64,000 nt of DNA from Peribacillus frigoritolerans (GCF_040250305.1 NZ_CP158190.1:3938001-4002000); one strand, 5' to 3'. Shown: positions 29,021 to 41,125, counted from the first letter of the stretch. Numbers and translations: made by a program. Notes: generated from the letters alone by a model not told the origin.

Positions 29021-30430
29021 TTAATGGACTTGTTCAGTTCTTTTCAAATTCCTAATATCGACAAATTTCCCATGAATGGCGGCCGCGGCAGCCATAGCCG
29101 GACTGACCAGGTGCGTTCTTGCTCCAGCGCCTTGCCTGCCTTCGAAGTTCCGATTACTTGTGGAGGCACAATGCTCACCGGCCGGAACCACGTCAGGATT
29201 CATGCTCAGGCACATGCTGCAGCCCGATTCACGCCATTCGAAGCCCGCAGATTTGAAAATTTCATCCAACCCTTCATCTTCCGCTTGCCTTTTGACGCTT
29301 TGTGAACCGGGAACGACCATCGCCCGAACTCCTTTTTGAACAGTTTGGCCTTCAATCATTTCTGCAGCTTGCCGTAAGTCCTCAATGCGTGAATTGGTAC
29401 ATGATCCTATGAAAACATGTTGTACGGGAATTTCCGTGATCGGCATGCCTTCCTTAAGACCCATATACTCAATGGCTCGATTCAGTTCCTTGGGATCCAT
29501 GATATCTTCGGCGAAGGTAGGCACTTTACCGTCAACGCCACTAGCCATTCCAGGGTTCGTCCCCCAGCTCACCATTGGTGGAATCAAACTGCCATCAAGA
29601 ATGATTTCTTGGTCATAAACAGCATCCTCCTCACTGGAAAGTGACTTCCAGTCCTGAACACATCGCTCGAACTCTTCTCCTTTCGGCAAATATTTACGAC
29701 CTTTCAAATAAGAGAACGTTGTTTCATCCGGAGCTACCAGCCCCGCTCTTGCCCCGCCTTCGATCGACATATTGCAAACCGTCATTCTCTCTTCCATCGA
29801 CATATCCCGGAAAACTTCCCCGCAATACTCAATGATATGTCCAGTACCGAAATTGACACCGAATTTAGAAATCACATATAAAATGACATCTTTCGCCATC
29901 ACACCATGACCAAGCTTGCCATTAACCTCAAGCTTTAATGTTTTCGGTTTAGTTTGCCATAAGGTTTGTGTGGCCAAAACATGCTCGACCTCACTCGTAC
30001 CGATTCCAAACGCAATCGAACCAAACGCACCATGTGTGGAAGTATGACTGTCTCCGCAGACAATCGTCATCCCTGGTTGTGTAAGCCCTAATTCCGGCCC
30101 GATAACGTGAACGATACCTTGATCAGGGCTGTCTAAATCAGCAAGGCGGATACCGAACTCCTTACAGTTTTGATCAAGCGCCTCTAGTTGTTTCCTTGCA
30201 ATATCATCCTCGATGAAATAGCGATTAACGGTTGGCACATTATGATCCATTGTCGCGAAAGTACGGTCGGGTCTCCTGACTGTGCGTCCTTTTAATCTCA
30301 ATCCTTCAAATGCTTGCGGAGAGGTCACTTCATGAATATATTGAAGGTCTATATAAATTAAATCCGGTTTATTCTCCTCTTCATTTACAATATGGCGATC
30401 CCATATTTTCTCTATTATCGACTTTCCCAT
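29021..30430 (-). CDS. leuC: 3-Isopropylmalate dehydratase large subunit LeuC
   Basis: A 469-residue aconitase-family enzyme with a [4Fe-4S] cluster. The cluster cysteines are seen in [17 protein letters not shown] and in the [12 protein letters not shown] motif (about residues 345-415). Substrate-binding [14 protein letters not shown] is near 130. The ATG at 30430 has GAGGTGGG upstream. Together with LeuD it forms isopropylmalate isomerase. A hairpin with a T-run sits between it and leuB and may reduce its transcription relative to the first genes. Confidence 0.97.
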   Translation of the reverse strand: MGKSIIEKIWDRHIVNEEENKPDLIYIDLQYIHEVTSPQAFEGLRLKGRTVRRPDRTFATMDHNVPTVNRYFIEDDIARKQLEALDQNCKEFGIRLADLDSPDQGIVHVIGPELGLTQPGMTIVCGDSHTSTHGAFGSIAFGIGTSEVEHVLATQTLWQTKPKTLKLEVNGKLGHGVMAKDVILYVISKFGVNFGTGHIIEYCGEVFRDMSMEERMTVCNMSIEGGARAGLVAPDETTFSYLKGRKYLPKGEEFERCVQDWKSLSSEEDAVYDQEIILDGSLIPPMVSWGTNPGMASGVDGKVPTFAEDIMDPKELNRAIEYMGLKEGMPITEIPVQHVFIGSCTNSRIEDLRQAAEMIEGQTVQKGVRAMVVPGSQSVKRQAEDEGLDEIFKSAGFEWRESGCSMCLSMNPDVVPAGEHCASTSNRNFEGRQGAGARTHLVSPAMAAAAAIHGKFVDIRNLKRTEQVH

Positions 30431-30463
30431 CACTATCCCACCTCGATCAATCTTATATTTTTT

Positions 30464-30492
30464 TAAAAAACACGGCCTAATGTTAGGCCGTG
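30464..30492 (-). terminator. Internal terminator-like hairpin between leuB and leuC
   Basis: Perfect stem CACGGCC/GGCCGTG extended by TAA/TTA, followed directly by six T on the minus strand. It lies inside the leucine part of the operon, so it may attenuate or mark an mRNA processing end. Confidence 0.7.
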
Positions 30493-30500
30493 AAAGAAGT

Positions 30501-31613
30501 TTATGCGTAAGCTCCCATGATGTTGGAAATGGCTTCCTGGTCTAAAAGATTTGCTTTTATTTCTGCAATCATCTCTGTAGTGGACGTAATACTTGGCTGG
30601 CCATTTGCGATATCGCCTGTTCTTAAGCCATATTCAAGGACCGTTTCCACCGCCTGCTCAACGGCTTTTGCCTCATCTTCCAAACCAAAGGATAGACGCA
30701 GCATGGACGCCGCTGATAAAATCGTCCCAATCGGATTAGCCAGGTTTTTGCCTGCGATATCCGGGGCGGAACCATGAATCGGTTCATATAGATTAGGCCC
30801 ACTTGTTGATATGGAGGCAGAAGGTAGCATTCCAAGCGAGCCAGTCAATACCGACGCTTCATCGCTTAAAATATCACCGAACATATTCTCCGTCACGATA
30901 ATATCAAATTGTTTCGGATTTTTGATCAATTGCATGGCTGCATTATCAACAAGCATATGTTCAAGGATTACATCCGGATAGTCCTTGGCAATTTCTTCTG
31001 CCGTCTCACGCCACATCCGGCTGGATTCAAGAACATTCGCTTTATCCACGGATGTTACTTTTTTCTTGCGCTCCGATGCTAATGCAAAAGCAAGTTCAAT
31101 GATGCGCTTCATTTCGCTTTTCTGATAGAAAAGTGTATCGACGACCGCCTCTTTCCCTTCTTTTTCAACGCGCTCACTTGGCTTTCCGAAATAAAGGCCG
31201 CCAGTTAGTTCCCTGACAATCACGAAATCCACATCTTCAATGAATTCCTTTTTAAGAGGAGAAGATTCCGACAAGCTGGAATAATAGCTGATTGGACGGA
31301 TGTTGGCATAAAGATTCAAATCTTTTCGGATTTTCAACAAACCTCGTTCCGGTCTTAGGTGCGCAGGCTGGTCATCCCACTTAGGTCCTCCAACGGCCCC
31401 TAATAATACCGCATCGCTGTTTTTACAAATCTCCACTGTTTCATCCGGCAGGGGTGAACCTGTGTTATCGATGGCCCCGCCGCCAATCTCACCATATTGA
31501 AATTCAAAATCGTGTCCATATCTTTGGGCAACGGCTTCGAGGATTTCTACAGCGCCTCTTGTTACTTCTTTCCCGATGCCATCTCCTTGAAGCACCGCAA
31601 TATTCCTTTTCAT
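30501..31613 (-). CDS. leuB: 3-Isopropylmalate dehydrogenase LeuB
   Basis: A 370-residue NAD-dependent oxidative decarboxylase producing 2-ketoisocaproate, third step of leucine synthesis. The N-terminal [13 protein letters not shown], the [10 protein letters not shown] loop, the [33 protein letters not shown] substrate/metal segment, and [17 protein letters not shown] near 280 are all present. Standard length. It follows leuA within the operon. Confidence 0.97.
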   Translation of the reverse strand: MKRNIAVLQGDGIGKEVTRGAVEILEAVAQRYGHDFEFQYGEIGGGAIDNTGSPLPDETVEICKNSDAVLLGAVGGPKWDDQPAHLRPERGLLKIRKDLNLYANIRPISYYSSLSESSPLKKEFIEDVDFVIVRELTGGLYFGKPSERVEKEGKEAVVDTLFYQKSEMKRIIELAFALASERKKKVTSVDKANVLESSRMWRETAEEIAKDYPDVILEHMLVDNAAMQLIKNPKQFDIIVTENMFGDILSDEASVLTGSLGMLPSASISTSGPNLYEPIHGSAPDIAGKNLANPIGTILSAASMLRLSFGLEDEAKAVEQAVETVLEYGLRTGDIANGQPSITSTTEMIAEIKANLLDQEAISNIMGAYA

Positions 31614-31628
31614 CGAAATCTCCCCTTC

Positions 31629-34245
<2,617 letters not shown>

Positions 34246-34247
<2 letters not shown>

Positions 34248-34758
34248 ATACGATTGTCGCACTCTTAGCGTGTGCAATTTGCATTCCACGCGGGATGGCG
34301 GCCGTCCCTGTCCTTGCCAATTCCTTGATGCCATATGGCTTGATCAGTTCAATGAAGGCTTCGATTTTATCCGATTCCCCTGTGATTTGAACTGTCAGGC
34401 TATCTTTACTGACATCAATAACTGAAGCTCGGAAGGGTTCGATGACTGAATAAATCTCGGCTCGGGTTTGTGTAGTCACCAATATTTTAATGAGTGCAAG
34501 TTCCCTCGCCACAATCGATTGATTCGTAATATCATATACTTTCAAAACATCGATCTGCTTATTCAATTGCTTGGTGATCTGTTCAATGACAGCTTCGTCA
34601 TCAACATCGACCACGAAGGTCATCCTTGAAATGCCATCCTGTTCGGAAGGTCCGACAGTCATGCCTTCAATGTTATAATTTCTTTTCGTGAACAGGTTCG
34701 TAATCCGATTCAGGACGCCTGGCCTGTTGTTCACGGTGAGGCTAAGAATTCCCTTCAT
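34246..34758 (-). CDS. ilvH: Acetolactate synthase small (regulatory) subunit
   Basis: A 170-residue regulatory subunit (also named ilvN) that activates the catalytic IlvB and confers valine feedback inhibition. The ACT domain opens with ILSLTVNNRPGVLNRITNLFTKRNYNIEGMTVG (about 4-36). The C-terminal half has the conserved LALIKILVTTQTRAEI. GGAAGGAG precedes the ATG, four bases after the ilvB stop. Confidence 0.95.
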
Positions 34759-34761
34759 TGA

Positions 34762-36477
34762 TTAAACTCCTTCCATTTCATCAAGCCCTTTTCCTTGTGC
34801 TACCATCGGAAAGACATTTTCGTTTTGTTTTACCCGGAAATCAATCAACACTGGACCATCAGTCTTTAACGCTACATCCAGGCAGTTGCTTGCTTCTTCC
34901 TCCGTCGTCACTTTGTATCCCGGAATTCCATAAGCATCGGCCAATTTCACGAAATCCGGATGCGATTGAAAAATACTGTGTGAGAAACGTTTATCATGAA
35001 AGAGTTCCTGCCACTGTCTTACCATCCCTAGTGCCCCGTTGTTGACGATGATGATTTTGATTGGCAGATTCATTTCGGCAATGACTGAAAGTTCCTGCAG
35101 GCACATCTGGAATCCACCATCCCCCGATATGGAAAGCACCGTCGCTTTCGGATTCGCCAGTTGCGCTCCGAGAGCCGATGGTAAGCCAAAGCCCATCGTC
35201 CCCAATCCACCGGAAGTGACCCATGAATCCGGTTTGTTAAATGGATAGTATTGCGCTGCCCACATTTGATGCTGTCCAACATCCGTCGTAACAATGGCTT
35301 CCCCATTCGTTTTTTCATGAAGCATCTGGATGACCCGCTGAGGTTTCAATACGCCTTCTTCATGGGTATAACGCAATGGGAACTCTTCATTCCATGCAGT
35401 CAGCTGTGTTGTCCATTCATCAATTTCCGGTTTCTTGCCATTTTGCGTAATCAACTCCGCCAGCGCTTCCTTGGCACTTCCGACGACCGGAATTTTTGTC
35501 GGCACATTTTTACCGATTTCCGCTGGATCAATATCGATATGGGCCACCGTTGCATGCTGTGCGAATTTCGCTAGGTTCCCAGTCAATCGATCATCGAACC
35601 TGGCACCGATATTGATTAATAGATCACATTTCGCTAATGCCATGTTTGCTGCATAGCAGCCATGCATACCACCCATTCCGATAAAGAGAGGATGTTCCGC
35701 CGGAAAGCCCCCAAGACCCAATAAAGTGTGGACGACGGGAATGCCTTGCTGCTCGACATATTCCTTTAATAGATGGGAGGCCTTTGCATGCAGGACACCT
35801 GCCCCTGCAAGAATGACCGGTCTTTTCGCCCCGCTTACTGCTTCAACAAGCTTTCTGATCTGTAAGTAATTCGGCTTGGTCGTCGGCTGATAGCCCGGGA
35901 GATTCATTTCTGGCTCCTCTTCAGTCGATACACCTTCTATAATGGCCATGTCCTTAGGTATATCGATTAATACTGGACCGGGCCGGCCGCTTGAAGCGAT
36001 ATAAAAAGCTTCTTTTATAATGCGCGGAAGGTCTTCCGGCCTCCTTACCTGATAGTTATGTTTTGTGATCGGGGTAGTAATCCCCAGTACATCAGCCTCC
36101 TGGAAAGCATCCGAGCCAATTACACTGGTAGCTACCTGACCCGAAATTACCACAAGCGGTAAAGAGTCAATCATTGCATCGGCCAAACCGGTGACAATGT
36201 TCGTTGCCCCTGGACCGGATGTAACTATGACCACCCCCGGCTTGCCGGTAATCCTGGCGTATCCTTCCGCTGCATGAATCGCACCTTGTTCGTGCCTTGT
36301 CAAAATATGAAAAAGTTCTGAACTATAAAGCTTGTCATAAATCGGCAATACAGAACCTCCCGGATAACCAAAGATGACTTCAACATTTTCCTTTTTCAAT
36401 GCATTCAGCAGAAATTCAGCACCACTATAATGTGTCTTTCCACTTTTCCGATCAGCAACAACTGACTTTTGTGTCAT
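34762..36477 (-). CDS. ilvB: Acetolactate synthase large (catalytic) subunit IlvB
   Basis: A 571-residue ThDP enzyme, first common step of valine, isoleucine and leucine synthesis. The N-terminal [15 protein letters not shown] and the catalytic glutamate in [15 protein letters not shown] near 58 are seen. The C-terminal ThDP/Mg motif is [13 protein letters not shown]...[15 protein letters not shown] near 440-475. The ATG at 36477 is chosen: AAGGAGG lies 11 bases upstream, while the longer GTG start begins inside that site. It is the first gene after the leucine T-box. Confidence 0.97.
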   Translation of the reverse strand: MTQKSVVADRKSGKTHYSGAEFLLNALKKENVEVIFGYPGGSVLPIYDKLYSSELFHILTRHEQGAIHAAEGYARITGKPGVVIVTSGPGATNIVTGLADAMIDSLPLVVISGQVATSVIGSDAFQEADVLGITTPITKHNYQVRRPEDLPRIIKEAFYIASSGRPGPVLIDIPKDMAIIEGVSTEEEPEMNLPGYQPTTKPNYLQIRKLVEAVSGAKRPVILAGAGVLHAKASHLLKEYVEQQGIPVVHTLLGLGGFPAEHPLFIGMGGMHGCYAANMALAKCDLLINIGARFDDRLTGNLAKFAQHATVAHIDIDPAEIGKNVPTKIPVVGSAKEALAELITQNGKKPEIDEWTTQLTAWNEEFPLRYTHEEGVLKPQRVIQMLHEKTNGEAIVTTDVGQHQMWAAQYYPFNKPDSWVTSGGLGTMGFGLPSALGAQLANPKATVLSISGDGGFQMCLQELSVIAEMNLPIKIIIVNNGALGMVRQWQELFHDKRFSHSIFQSHPDFVKLADAYGIPGYKVTTEEEASNCLDVALKTDGPVLIDFRVKQNENVFPMVAQGKGLDEMEGV

Positions 36478-36550
36478 TTCGTAAAAAACCTCCTTCACTT
36501 TTCTATTAAATATTTCATAACATTCAGAATTTTCAGCTTTTTATGCATAC

Positions 36551-36806
36551 AAAAAAGCCTTTTCACCCCAAATGTACTTGCACTCGGCAAGTTAAAGGGG
36601 TGAAAAGGCTTGATGAGCCACTCCACGGTACCACCCTTTTTCGCATGAAACTCCATGCGCACTTTGAATAGCCTACACTATTCTCTGTTTTGGTAACGGG
36701 TACTGGTACGCACCCGTTCAGCCCTACTAGTCTGACGTTCAAGCTGAAACTCCAAGGTGAGTTCATCTTTCGGGACAATACCGGCTCTCAGCTACCCGGC
36801 TCTCTG
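36551..36806 (-). promoter_or_regulatory. Leucine T-box riboswitch of the ilv-leu operon
   Basis: On the minus strand: an AGAGAGCCGGGTAGCTGAGAG stem I start, a likely CTC (Leu) specifier in GAACTCACC, the T-box AGGGTGGTACCGTGG (36623-36637; the usual CCGCG reads CCGTG), and a terminator pairing AAGCCTTTTCACCCC with GGGGTGAAAAGGCTT plus T6 (36551-36611). Uncharged tRNA-Leu should promote read-through into ilvB. Confidence 0.93.
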
Positions 36807-36903
36807 TGACTGCCTTTTTAAAAGACTACTTATCCTCTTCAATGCTTTTCGCATTATTCATATTTTTCGAAACGCTTATGTTTGATGTCTTGTATTTGTG
36901 ATT

Positions 36904-36932
36904 ATCTTACGTGTATTTCAGGTAGTAGTCAA
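36904..36932 (-). promoter_or_regulatory. Sigma-A promoter of the ilv-leu operon
   Basis: TTGACT (36927-36932), exactly 17 bp, TAAGAT (36904-36909) on the minus strand, about 100 bp upstream of the T-box stem I. Confidence 0.8.
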
Positions 36933-36944
36933 CAGGTTTTTTGA

Positions 36945-36959
36945 AATTTTTTGATAATT
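36945..36959. promoter_or_regulatory. CodY-like box upstream of the ilv-leu promoter
   Basis: AATTTTTTGATAATT matches the CodY consensus AATTTTCWGAAAATT at 13 of 15 positions. It lies just upstream of the -35 element. CodY repression of ilv-leu is known in B. subtilis. Confidence 0.55.
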
Positions 36960-37142
36960 CTAAATTGAAAGATTTGTTGTATCCGCTTACATACCTATCA
37001 TGACCACATTCTACAAAAAAAGTTTTTTCAATATTTAATTTTTAAAAACGTCACATACCCCATTAAAATTATTAAAATGAGTGATAACAAACTTCTCCAC
37101 TGAAATATCCCCGCACTACCCACATGATGCCAGTCACTAGTA

Positions 37143-37664
37143 TTAGTGTTCACAAATAGCGGACCATCCATTTTCCCTTTCACTGTTCGCTGACGCCACT
37201 CTTGATACAAGATTCGGCCTCAATCCCTTTTGAAGATCTCTCGTGGATAAACCGCCTGCCATTCCAAGATGCGGAAAATCACGGAACAATTCAAAATCCC
37301 CTCCCCAAACAAATCCCAGGGATTTTGCTATGGCCGCCACCCTTGTCCACTTTTCGCCCTCTGTCCATAATGTCCGCTTGCCGTCATCACTAACAATGAC
37401 AAAATCTACAGCAAGGCCATAGTTATGCAAGGACTGGCCCCCTCTGGCATAAGTCACGATTGGCTTTGATTTATTCGTTCTGCCCCGTTCATACAATTCA
37501 TTTTGTTCTGGGAAACTTCGGTAACCAGCCGTTATTTGAACAAATATCCCCGCTTCATAAGCTAATTTAACCACTTCAAGTATCGTCTCGTTCACGACTG
37601 GGTTCATACCGCTTCCCATATTTTCCTTTGCACGATTCAATAGGGTTTGTAATTTGATGGCCAT
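37143..37664 (-). CDS. M15-family peptidase (L-Ala-D-Glu endopeptidase type)
   Basis: A 173-residue peptidoglycan peptidase resembling phage endolysins and CwlK. The zinc-binding core is visible: ITAGYRSFPEQNELYERGR near 44-62, SLHNYGLAVDFVI near 77-90 (His and Asp ligands), and the second His in FPHLGMAGGLSTRDLQKGLRP near 129-150. No signal peptide is seen, unlike CwlK, so it may be cytoplasmic, phage-derived or released otherwise. GGGGAGGTG precedes the ATG. It opens the accessory region downstream of ilvB; no other phage structural genes are present. Confidence 0.85.
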   Translation of the reverse strand: MAIKLQTLLNRAKENMGSGMNPVVNETILEVVKLAYEAGIFVQITAGYRSFPEQNELYERGRTNKSKPIVTYARGGQSLHNYGLAVDFVIVSDDGKRTLWTEGEKWTRVAAIAKSLGFVWGGDFELFRDFPHLGMAGGLSTRDLQKGLRPNLVSRVASANSERENGWSAICEH

Positions 37665-37757
37665 CCTAGCACCTCCCCTATATTAAATGCGAACAACACT
37701 GTAGGCGGAAAGGCGTTTAATATTTTTTCCTTCGATAATTGAAGGGGTAAAAATTTC

Positions 37758-37816
37758 CAAAAAAAGACAAAGGGGCTGAACACAGGTGATATGAATCATC
37801 CCCTGGTCCAGCCCTC
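37758..37816 (-). terminator. Terminator after the GNAT gene
   Basis: Stem pairing GAGGGCTG with CAGCCCCT around a 30-base loop, then CTTTGTCTTTTTTT on the minus strand. Confidence 0.6.
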
Positions 37817-37820
37817 CGGT

Positions 37821-38096
37821 TCATTTAGCCAATACATCCTCGTATTCTGCATTTTTTTCAAATTGTTTTTGAACGAACGAACATACCGGAACAATTTTCA
37901 GTTTTTCCTCCCTTGCGAATCCTATTACCTTTTCAACAAGGGCATTTCCTACCTTTTGCCCGCGAAGCTTGTCAGAAACAACGGTATGATCGACCGTGAT
38001 TTCATCATCACCTGATTTAAAGAATGTAATTTCCGCTAATTTCTCACCAGATTCTTCGACAAAAAAAGAACTTTCACCTTTTCTGATATCAACCAT
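37821..38096 (-). CDS. Small GNAT-type N-acetyltransferase (NATD1/YjdJ-like)
   Basis: A 91-residue protein of the short GNAT (NATD1) group. The acetyl-CoA pyrophosphate-binding motif is recognisable as VVSDKLRGQKVGNALVEKVIGFAREEKLKIVPVCSFV (about 39-75; core RGQKVG). These proteins lack much of the usual GNAT fold and their substrates are unknown. It is a single gene with its own terminator; the adjacent 38097-38513 stretch contains no gene or structure that I can support. Confidence 0.82.
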   Translation of the reverse strand: MVDIRKGESSFFVEESGEKLAEITFFKSGDDEITVDHTVVSDKLRGQKVGNALVEKVIGFAREEKLKIVPVCSFVQKQFEKNAEYEDVLAK

Positions 38097-38513
38097 GTTA
38101 ATGACCTCCTTTTAGTTCCTTTTTATCATATCTCACAAAATGGAAATTAAACAAATATTTAAAACTTGAATGAAATTGAATAAAGTAAAGCACTTTCAAG
38201 AGTTTTAAAGCTAGCATTGTCCATGTTAAGTTTATTCACAAACTGATGGTGGCTAATATAAAATTTTTAAAGGAAGGCAAAAGGCAAAACTTGACCGACC
38301 TTTCCTAGCCTCGGATATACACTTCCGGTAATATCTAAGCTTTACCATGGCTGACGTGCACAATACTGAATGAAATATTTTTAAAAGGTTTTAATTTCTC
38401 TCCATAACCAAAATGAAATACATAGTTTTTCAAGCTTTCATTTTTTGATTGAATTTATATAATGGAAGAAATCTTTCCGTAACGATGTAAGAATAAGTAT
38501 TTAATATTAGATA

Positions 38514-38551
38514 CTGAAAAAACTGCCCTTTAAATGTTAGGACAGTTTTAC
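38514..38551 (-). terminator. Terminator after the DUF202 gene
   Basis: Stem AAAACTGTCC/GGGCAGTTTT with six T on the minus strand, overlapping the stop of the DUF202 gene. Confidence 0.75.
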
Positions 38552-38907
38552 ACTTTTATGAAAACAAAATATAAAATGATCATCGATAACAATATGACCA
38601 TAAAAACAGCGATTAGAATAACGTGCGCACTCGTGGGCCGGAATGTACCTTCATTGATTTGCCGCTTCTTCTGAAGATAACCGATTGTCGCCAGCACTGT
38701 AATCACAAGGCCCAATGCACATGCAAACATCCCCAGCACGATACTGATCAGGTCAATACGGGGATCCCGATGCACACCAATCGTAAAATGCAGGCTTGTC
38801 GCAAGAAAACCAACCCCCACTATCGCAATCACCGTTCTTACCCACGCTAAAAAGGTGCGTTCATTAGCCAGATGCTGCTGGGCATATTTCAATTGGTTTT
38901 TCTCCAT
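38548..38907 (-). CDS. DUF202 (YidH-family) membrane protein
   Basis: A 119-residue inner-membrane protein. The family signature at the N terminus is clear: LANERTFLAWVRTVIAIVGVGFLA (about 13-36). Three transmembrane helices follow at about 20-40, 55-78 and 96-117. The function of DUF202 is not established. The next gene upstream is a 57-codon membrane protein 43 bases away, so they may share a transcript. Confidence 0.88.
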   Translation of the reverse strand: MEKNQLKYAQQHLANERTFLAWVRTVIAIVGVGFLATSLHFTIGVHRDPRIDLISIVLGMFACALGLVITVLATIGYLQKKRQINEGTFRPTSAHVILIAVFMVILLSMIILYFVFIKV

Positions 38908-38950
38908 GCATCACCTTAATCGAACGTTTTTGATCAACCTTAAAAATCAG

Positions 38951-39124
38951 TCATCTTTTCAGCAGCGAAAAGGCCCTGAACATAGACCCGACAAACATTA
39001 GCCCTGCACCGCCGAGCAATAAATATATACATAGAGTTTTATCAATAACATTCAAAGGATAAAGTAATGCCCCTAGCGCTATGATTGCTCCTATCCCCGT
39101 TATGGTCCATCCTATTTTTTTCAT
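38951..39124 (-). CDS. Small two-helix membrane protein, 57 residues
   Basis: A short ORF starting MKKIGWTITGIGAIIALGAL and ending AFSLLKR. It has two hydrophobic helices, about 5-24 and 31-50, joined by a short polar loop (NVIDKT). AGGAG lies seven bases before the ATG, a good ribosome site. I do not recognise a family. It lies just upstream of the DUF202 gene in the same direction. The coding call rests on the ribosome site, the membrane-protein composition and the tight spacing. Confidence 0.7.
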   Translation of the reverse strand: MKKIGWTITGIGAIIALGALLYPLNVIDKTLCIYLLLGGAGLMFVGSMFRAFSLLKR

Positions 39125-39257
39125 TCGCAACTCCTAAAATTAATTATTTAGTGAAGGTCCTCCACCGGTTTCCCCCTTTTTCATAGATAGGTCCCTCATT
39201 ACTAGCTTAAACCATTTAAAAACTGACAACAAGTGAGATCCACCGATTATTTTCCCG

Positions 39258-39284
39258 CAAAAAAAGAGCCACAAATGACTCCCT
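39258..39284 (-). terminator. Terminator after the 2TM protein gene
   Basis: Stem GAGTCA/TGGCTC with a TTTG loop, then seven T on the minus strand. Confidence 0.75.
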
Positions 39285-39303
39285 GTTTTGAACACGCCCA
39301 AAT

Positions 39304-39582
39304 TCAGCCGTTCTTTTTATCCTTTTCCATATACTCTTTTATTTTTCTTTCTTCCCACTCAGACCCGAAGTTTCCTTGTGCAAGAATGGTAATTCCATGT
39401 ATCAGAACACCAATCCCCCACCCTCCAAGGGGATAAAGGAACCACCAATAACCGGAATCCGTCAATAGGTTAATCGCAATCAACATGACATTCACCAATA
39501 CATACACCATTAGATGAATGTAGAATGCCTTAAGGTTTTCAACCCTTTTTTTCGCCCGTAGATATCCATCTCCATTTTCCAT
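39304..39582 (-). CDS. 2TM-domain membrane protein
   Basis: A 92-residue protein of the 2TM domain type. The polar N terminus ends in RAKKRVENLKAFYIH, followed by helix 1 (LMVYVLVNVMLIAINLL), a WWFLYPLGGWGIG turn, helix 2 (VLIHGITILAQG), and a charged C terminus. In other proteins this domain is often attached to sensor kinases or LytTR regulators; here it stands alone. AGGAGGTGCTGGG precedes the ATG. Function unknown. Confidence 0.83.
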   Translation of the reverse strand: MENGDGYLRAKKRVENLKAFYIHLMVYVLVNVMLIAINLLTDSGYWWFLYPLGGWGIGVLIHGITILAQGNFGSEWEERKIKEYMEKDKKNG

Positions 39583-39721
39583 CCCAGCACCTCCTAATCA
39601 TAAACACTAAAGTATATTACCATCTGCTTCCATAATACCTTATTTTTCATAAAGAAATAAGAATGAAATGCATCAAAGGTAAATCGGGAGCTGGGAATCA
39701 AGGAGAATCTCTAAAGGCCAC

Positions 39722-40084
39722 TTACAAGTCAGTGGATTTCATTCTATTGTATCCCCGTTCTTCGTATGGCTGTATTTTGTCCATCCACATTTCTTCAAGT
39801 TTTTTCAATTCCCGTTTAACATCAAAAAATCCTGTATCTTTCGGCTTCAATACTTCCAGTACCTCAAAAGAAAAAGCATCTTTCCCATATTGGTTCCACT
39901 CACCTTGCAGAACTTTATTGGTGTTTGTTCCGACTTCCAATTCAAATTGTTTCCCCTTCAACGTCTTTAAATTCCTGGTGCTTCCGATAAAAACTTTATT
40001 ATTTACCGTATTTCTGATTTGGTATACACCTGCTTCAACTTTCGTTTCTTTATATAATTGCTTCAATTCTTTTTTACGATCCAT
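39722..40084 (-). CDS. GIY-YIG nuclease-like protein
   Basis: A 120-residue protein with a GIY-YIG-type core: GVYQIRNTVNNKVFIGSTRNLKTLKGKQFEL (about 19-49) matches the two core strands, with GVY and FIG replacing GIY and YIG, and the conserved Arg in STRN. Then GEWNQYGKDAFSFEVLEVLKP follows as in the short stand-alone members. Whether it cuts DNA is uncertain. It lies 18 bases after the DUF2087 regulator gene and should be co-transcribed with it. Confidence 0.8.
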   Translation of the reverse strand: MDRKKELKQLYKETKVEAGVYQIRNTVNNKVFIGSTRNLKTLKGKQFELEVGTNTNKVLQGEWNQYGKDAFSFEVLEVLKPKDTGFFDVKRELKKLEEMWMDKIQPYEERGYNRMKSTDL

Positions 40085-40102
40085 CTTTCTTGCCTCCAGT
40101 CA

Positions 40103-40858
40103 TCATTTCTTCAGCCAATATTGGCTCCCATCAGTCTTTCTATCCAAGAATCCATATTCTATTAAATATCTTCTCAAAAGAACATGATCATGATAAACGG
40201 CACCCAATATTTGATTGATTTCTTTTTCTTCATATTTCCGCTCATTTTCAAAACGGTTCATAATTTCTTGGAGAATGATCAGCCTTTGTTTTTCCTTTGG
40301 CGGGAAAGACTTTAATGTATCCTGACTGCCTTTAGGGAAGTATTTTTTCAATACAGTCACCTTTTCTTCCTCTGTAACGTTATAACGATCATCGACCATC
40401 CTTGCTTTTTGATGAAGCGGGATAAATGCCGGCGCATGTTCATCTTTATCTTTCAAAAGTTCCATCAGGGCTAAAAACAACTTAGCCTGACGCTCTTTCT
40501 CTTTCAACACAAAACGATGGTTCCGAATGGTGGACGGACTGCCAATTCCCATTTCCTCCTGAACCTCAGCATCATTCTTCCCTTGGTAAAATAGGCGAAG
40601 AAGGCGGTTTTGATGGTCCGTGAGACCTGTAAGTTTTTTATCGAGATCAATCAAGTATTCAAAAACGGAGCTGTGTGCATGTTCAATATGAATTCGCATA
40701 TACCTCTTTGCTTCATAAAGAACCCCATCTTCCGGGTACACTATCCCCTTTTCAACTGCATTTCCGCACAGCAAACAAACATATTGATTCTCACCTTCTA
40801 TATATCCTTGTTTAAGCTCATCCTGAGATGCGTTCCAAAACATTTCAGCGTCCTTCAT
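40103..40858 (-). CDS. DUF2087 regulator with zinc-finger-like N terminus
   Basis: A 251-residue protein in three parts. Residues 27-62 carry CLLCG and a later HIEHAH, a possible C2H2-type zinc site. Residues 78-115 resemble a LuxR-type helix-turn-helix (LTDHQNRLLRLFYQGKNDAEVQEEMGIGSPSTIRNH). Residues 185-251 match DUF2087 (FPPKEKQRLIILQEIMNRFE...YEEKEINQIL...RRYLIEYGFLDRKTDGSQYWL), found in transcriptional regulators. The ATG follows a GGAAGTG site. A near-consensus promoter lies about 40 bp upstream. The GIY-YIG gene follows at once. Confidence 0.82.
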   Translation of the reverse strand: MKDAEMFWNASQDELKQGYIEGENQYVCLLCGNAVEKGIVYPEDGVLYEAKRYMRIHIEHAHSSVFEYLIDLDKKLTGLTDHQNRLLRLFYQGKNDAEVQEEMGIGSPSTIRNHRFVLKEKERQAKLFLALMELLKDKDEHAPAFIPLHQKARMVDDRYNVTEEEKVTVLKKYFPKGSQDTLKSFPPKEKQRLIILQEIMNRFENERKYEEKEINQILGAVYHDHVLLRRYLIEYGFLDRKTDGSQYWLKK

Positions 40859-40898
40859 AAAACAAACACTTCCCTATAAAGTTTATAATATAATAAAC

Positions 40899-40927
40899 AT
40901 AATATTAATTCGTTTGCATTATGTCAA
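40899..40927 (-). promoter_or_regulatory. Sigma-A promoter of the DUF2087/GIY-YIG pair
   Basis: TTGACA (40922-40927), 17 bp, TATTAT (40899-40904) on the minus strand. AT-rich partial dyads around the -10 could be an autoregulatory operator, but this is a guess. Confidence 0.75.
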
Positions 40928-41125
40928 TGTTTTTTCTGATTTAACTCCAGCAAAGTATCCAAAGAAGACCTTGATAGTCAGAGGGGCTTCATAACATACA
41001 GCTGGCAGGCGAATACACCATCCATTCCCAGGACACTATGCCGATATAGTATATTGAATAATAAGCGTATTTTCCCCAATAATATGCTATATAAGCGTGA
41101 ATAAGCTTTAGAGGAGGATATATTA

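Noticed and set aside
37028..37210. Frameshift extension of the M15 peptidase
   Set aside because: The peptidase already ends in the usual GLxxxxLQKGLRP tail; the second frame shows no homology to the family. A separate tiny ORF is kept only as a weak finding.
38097..38513. Hidden gene or RNA in a 420-bp gap
   Set aside because: I looked on both strands and found no ORF with a ribosome site and no stable structure apart from the terminator at 38514.
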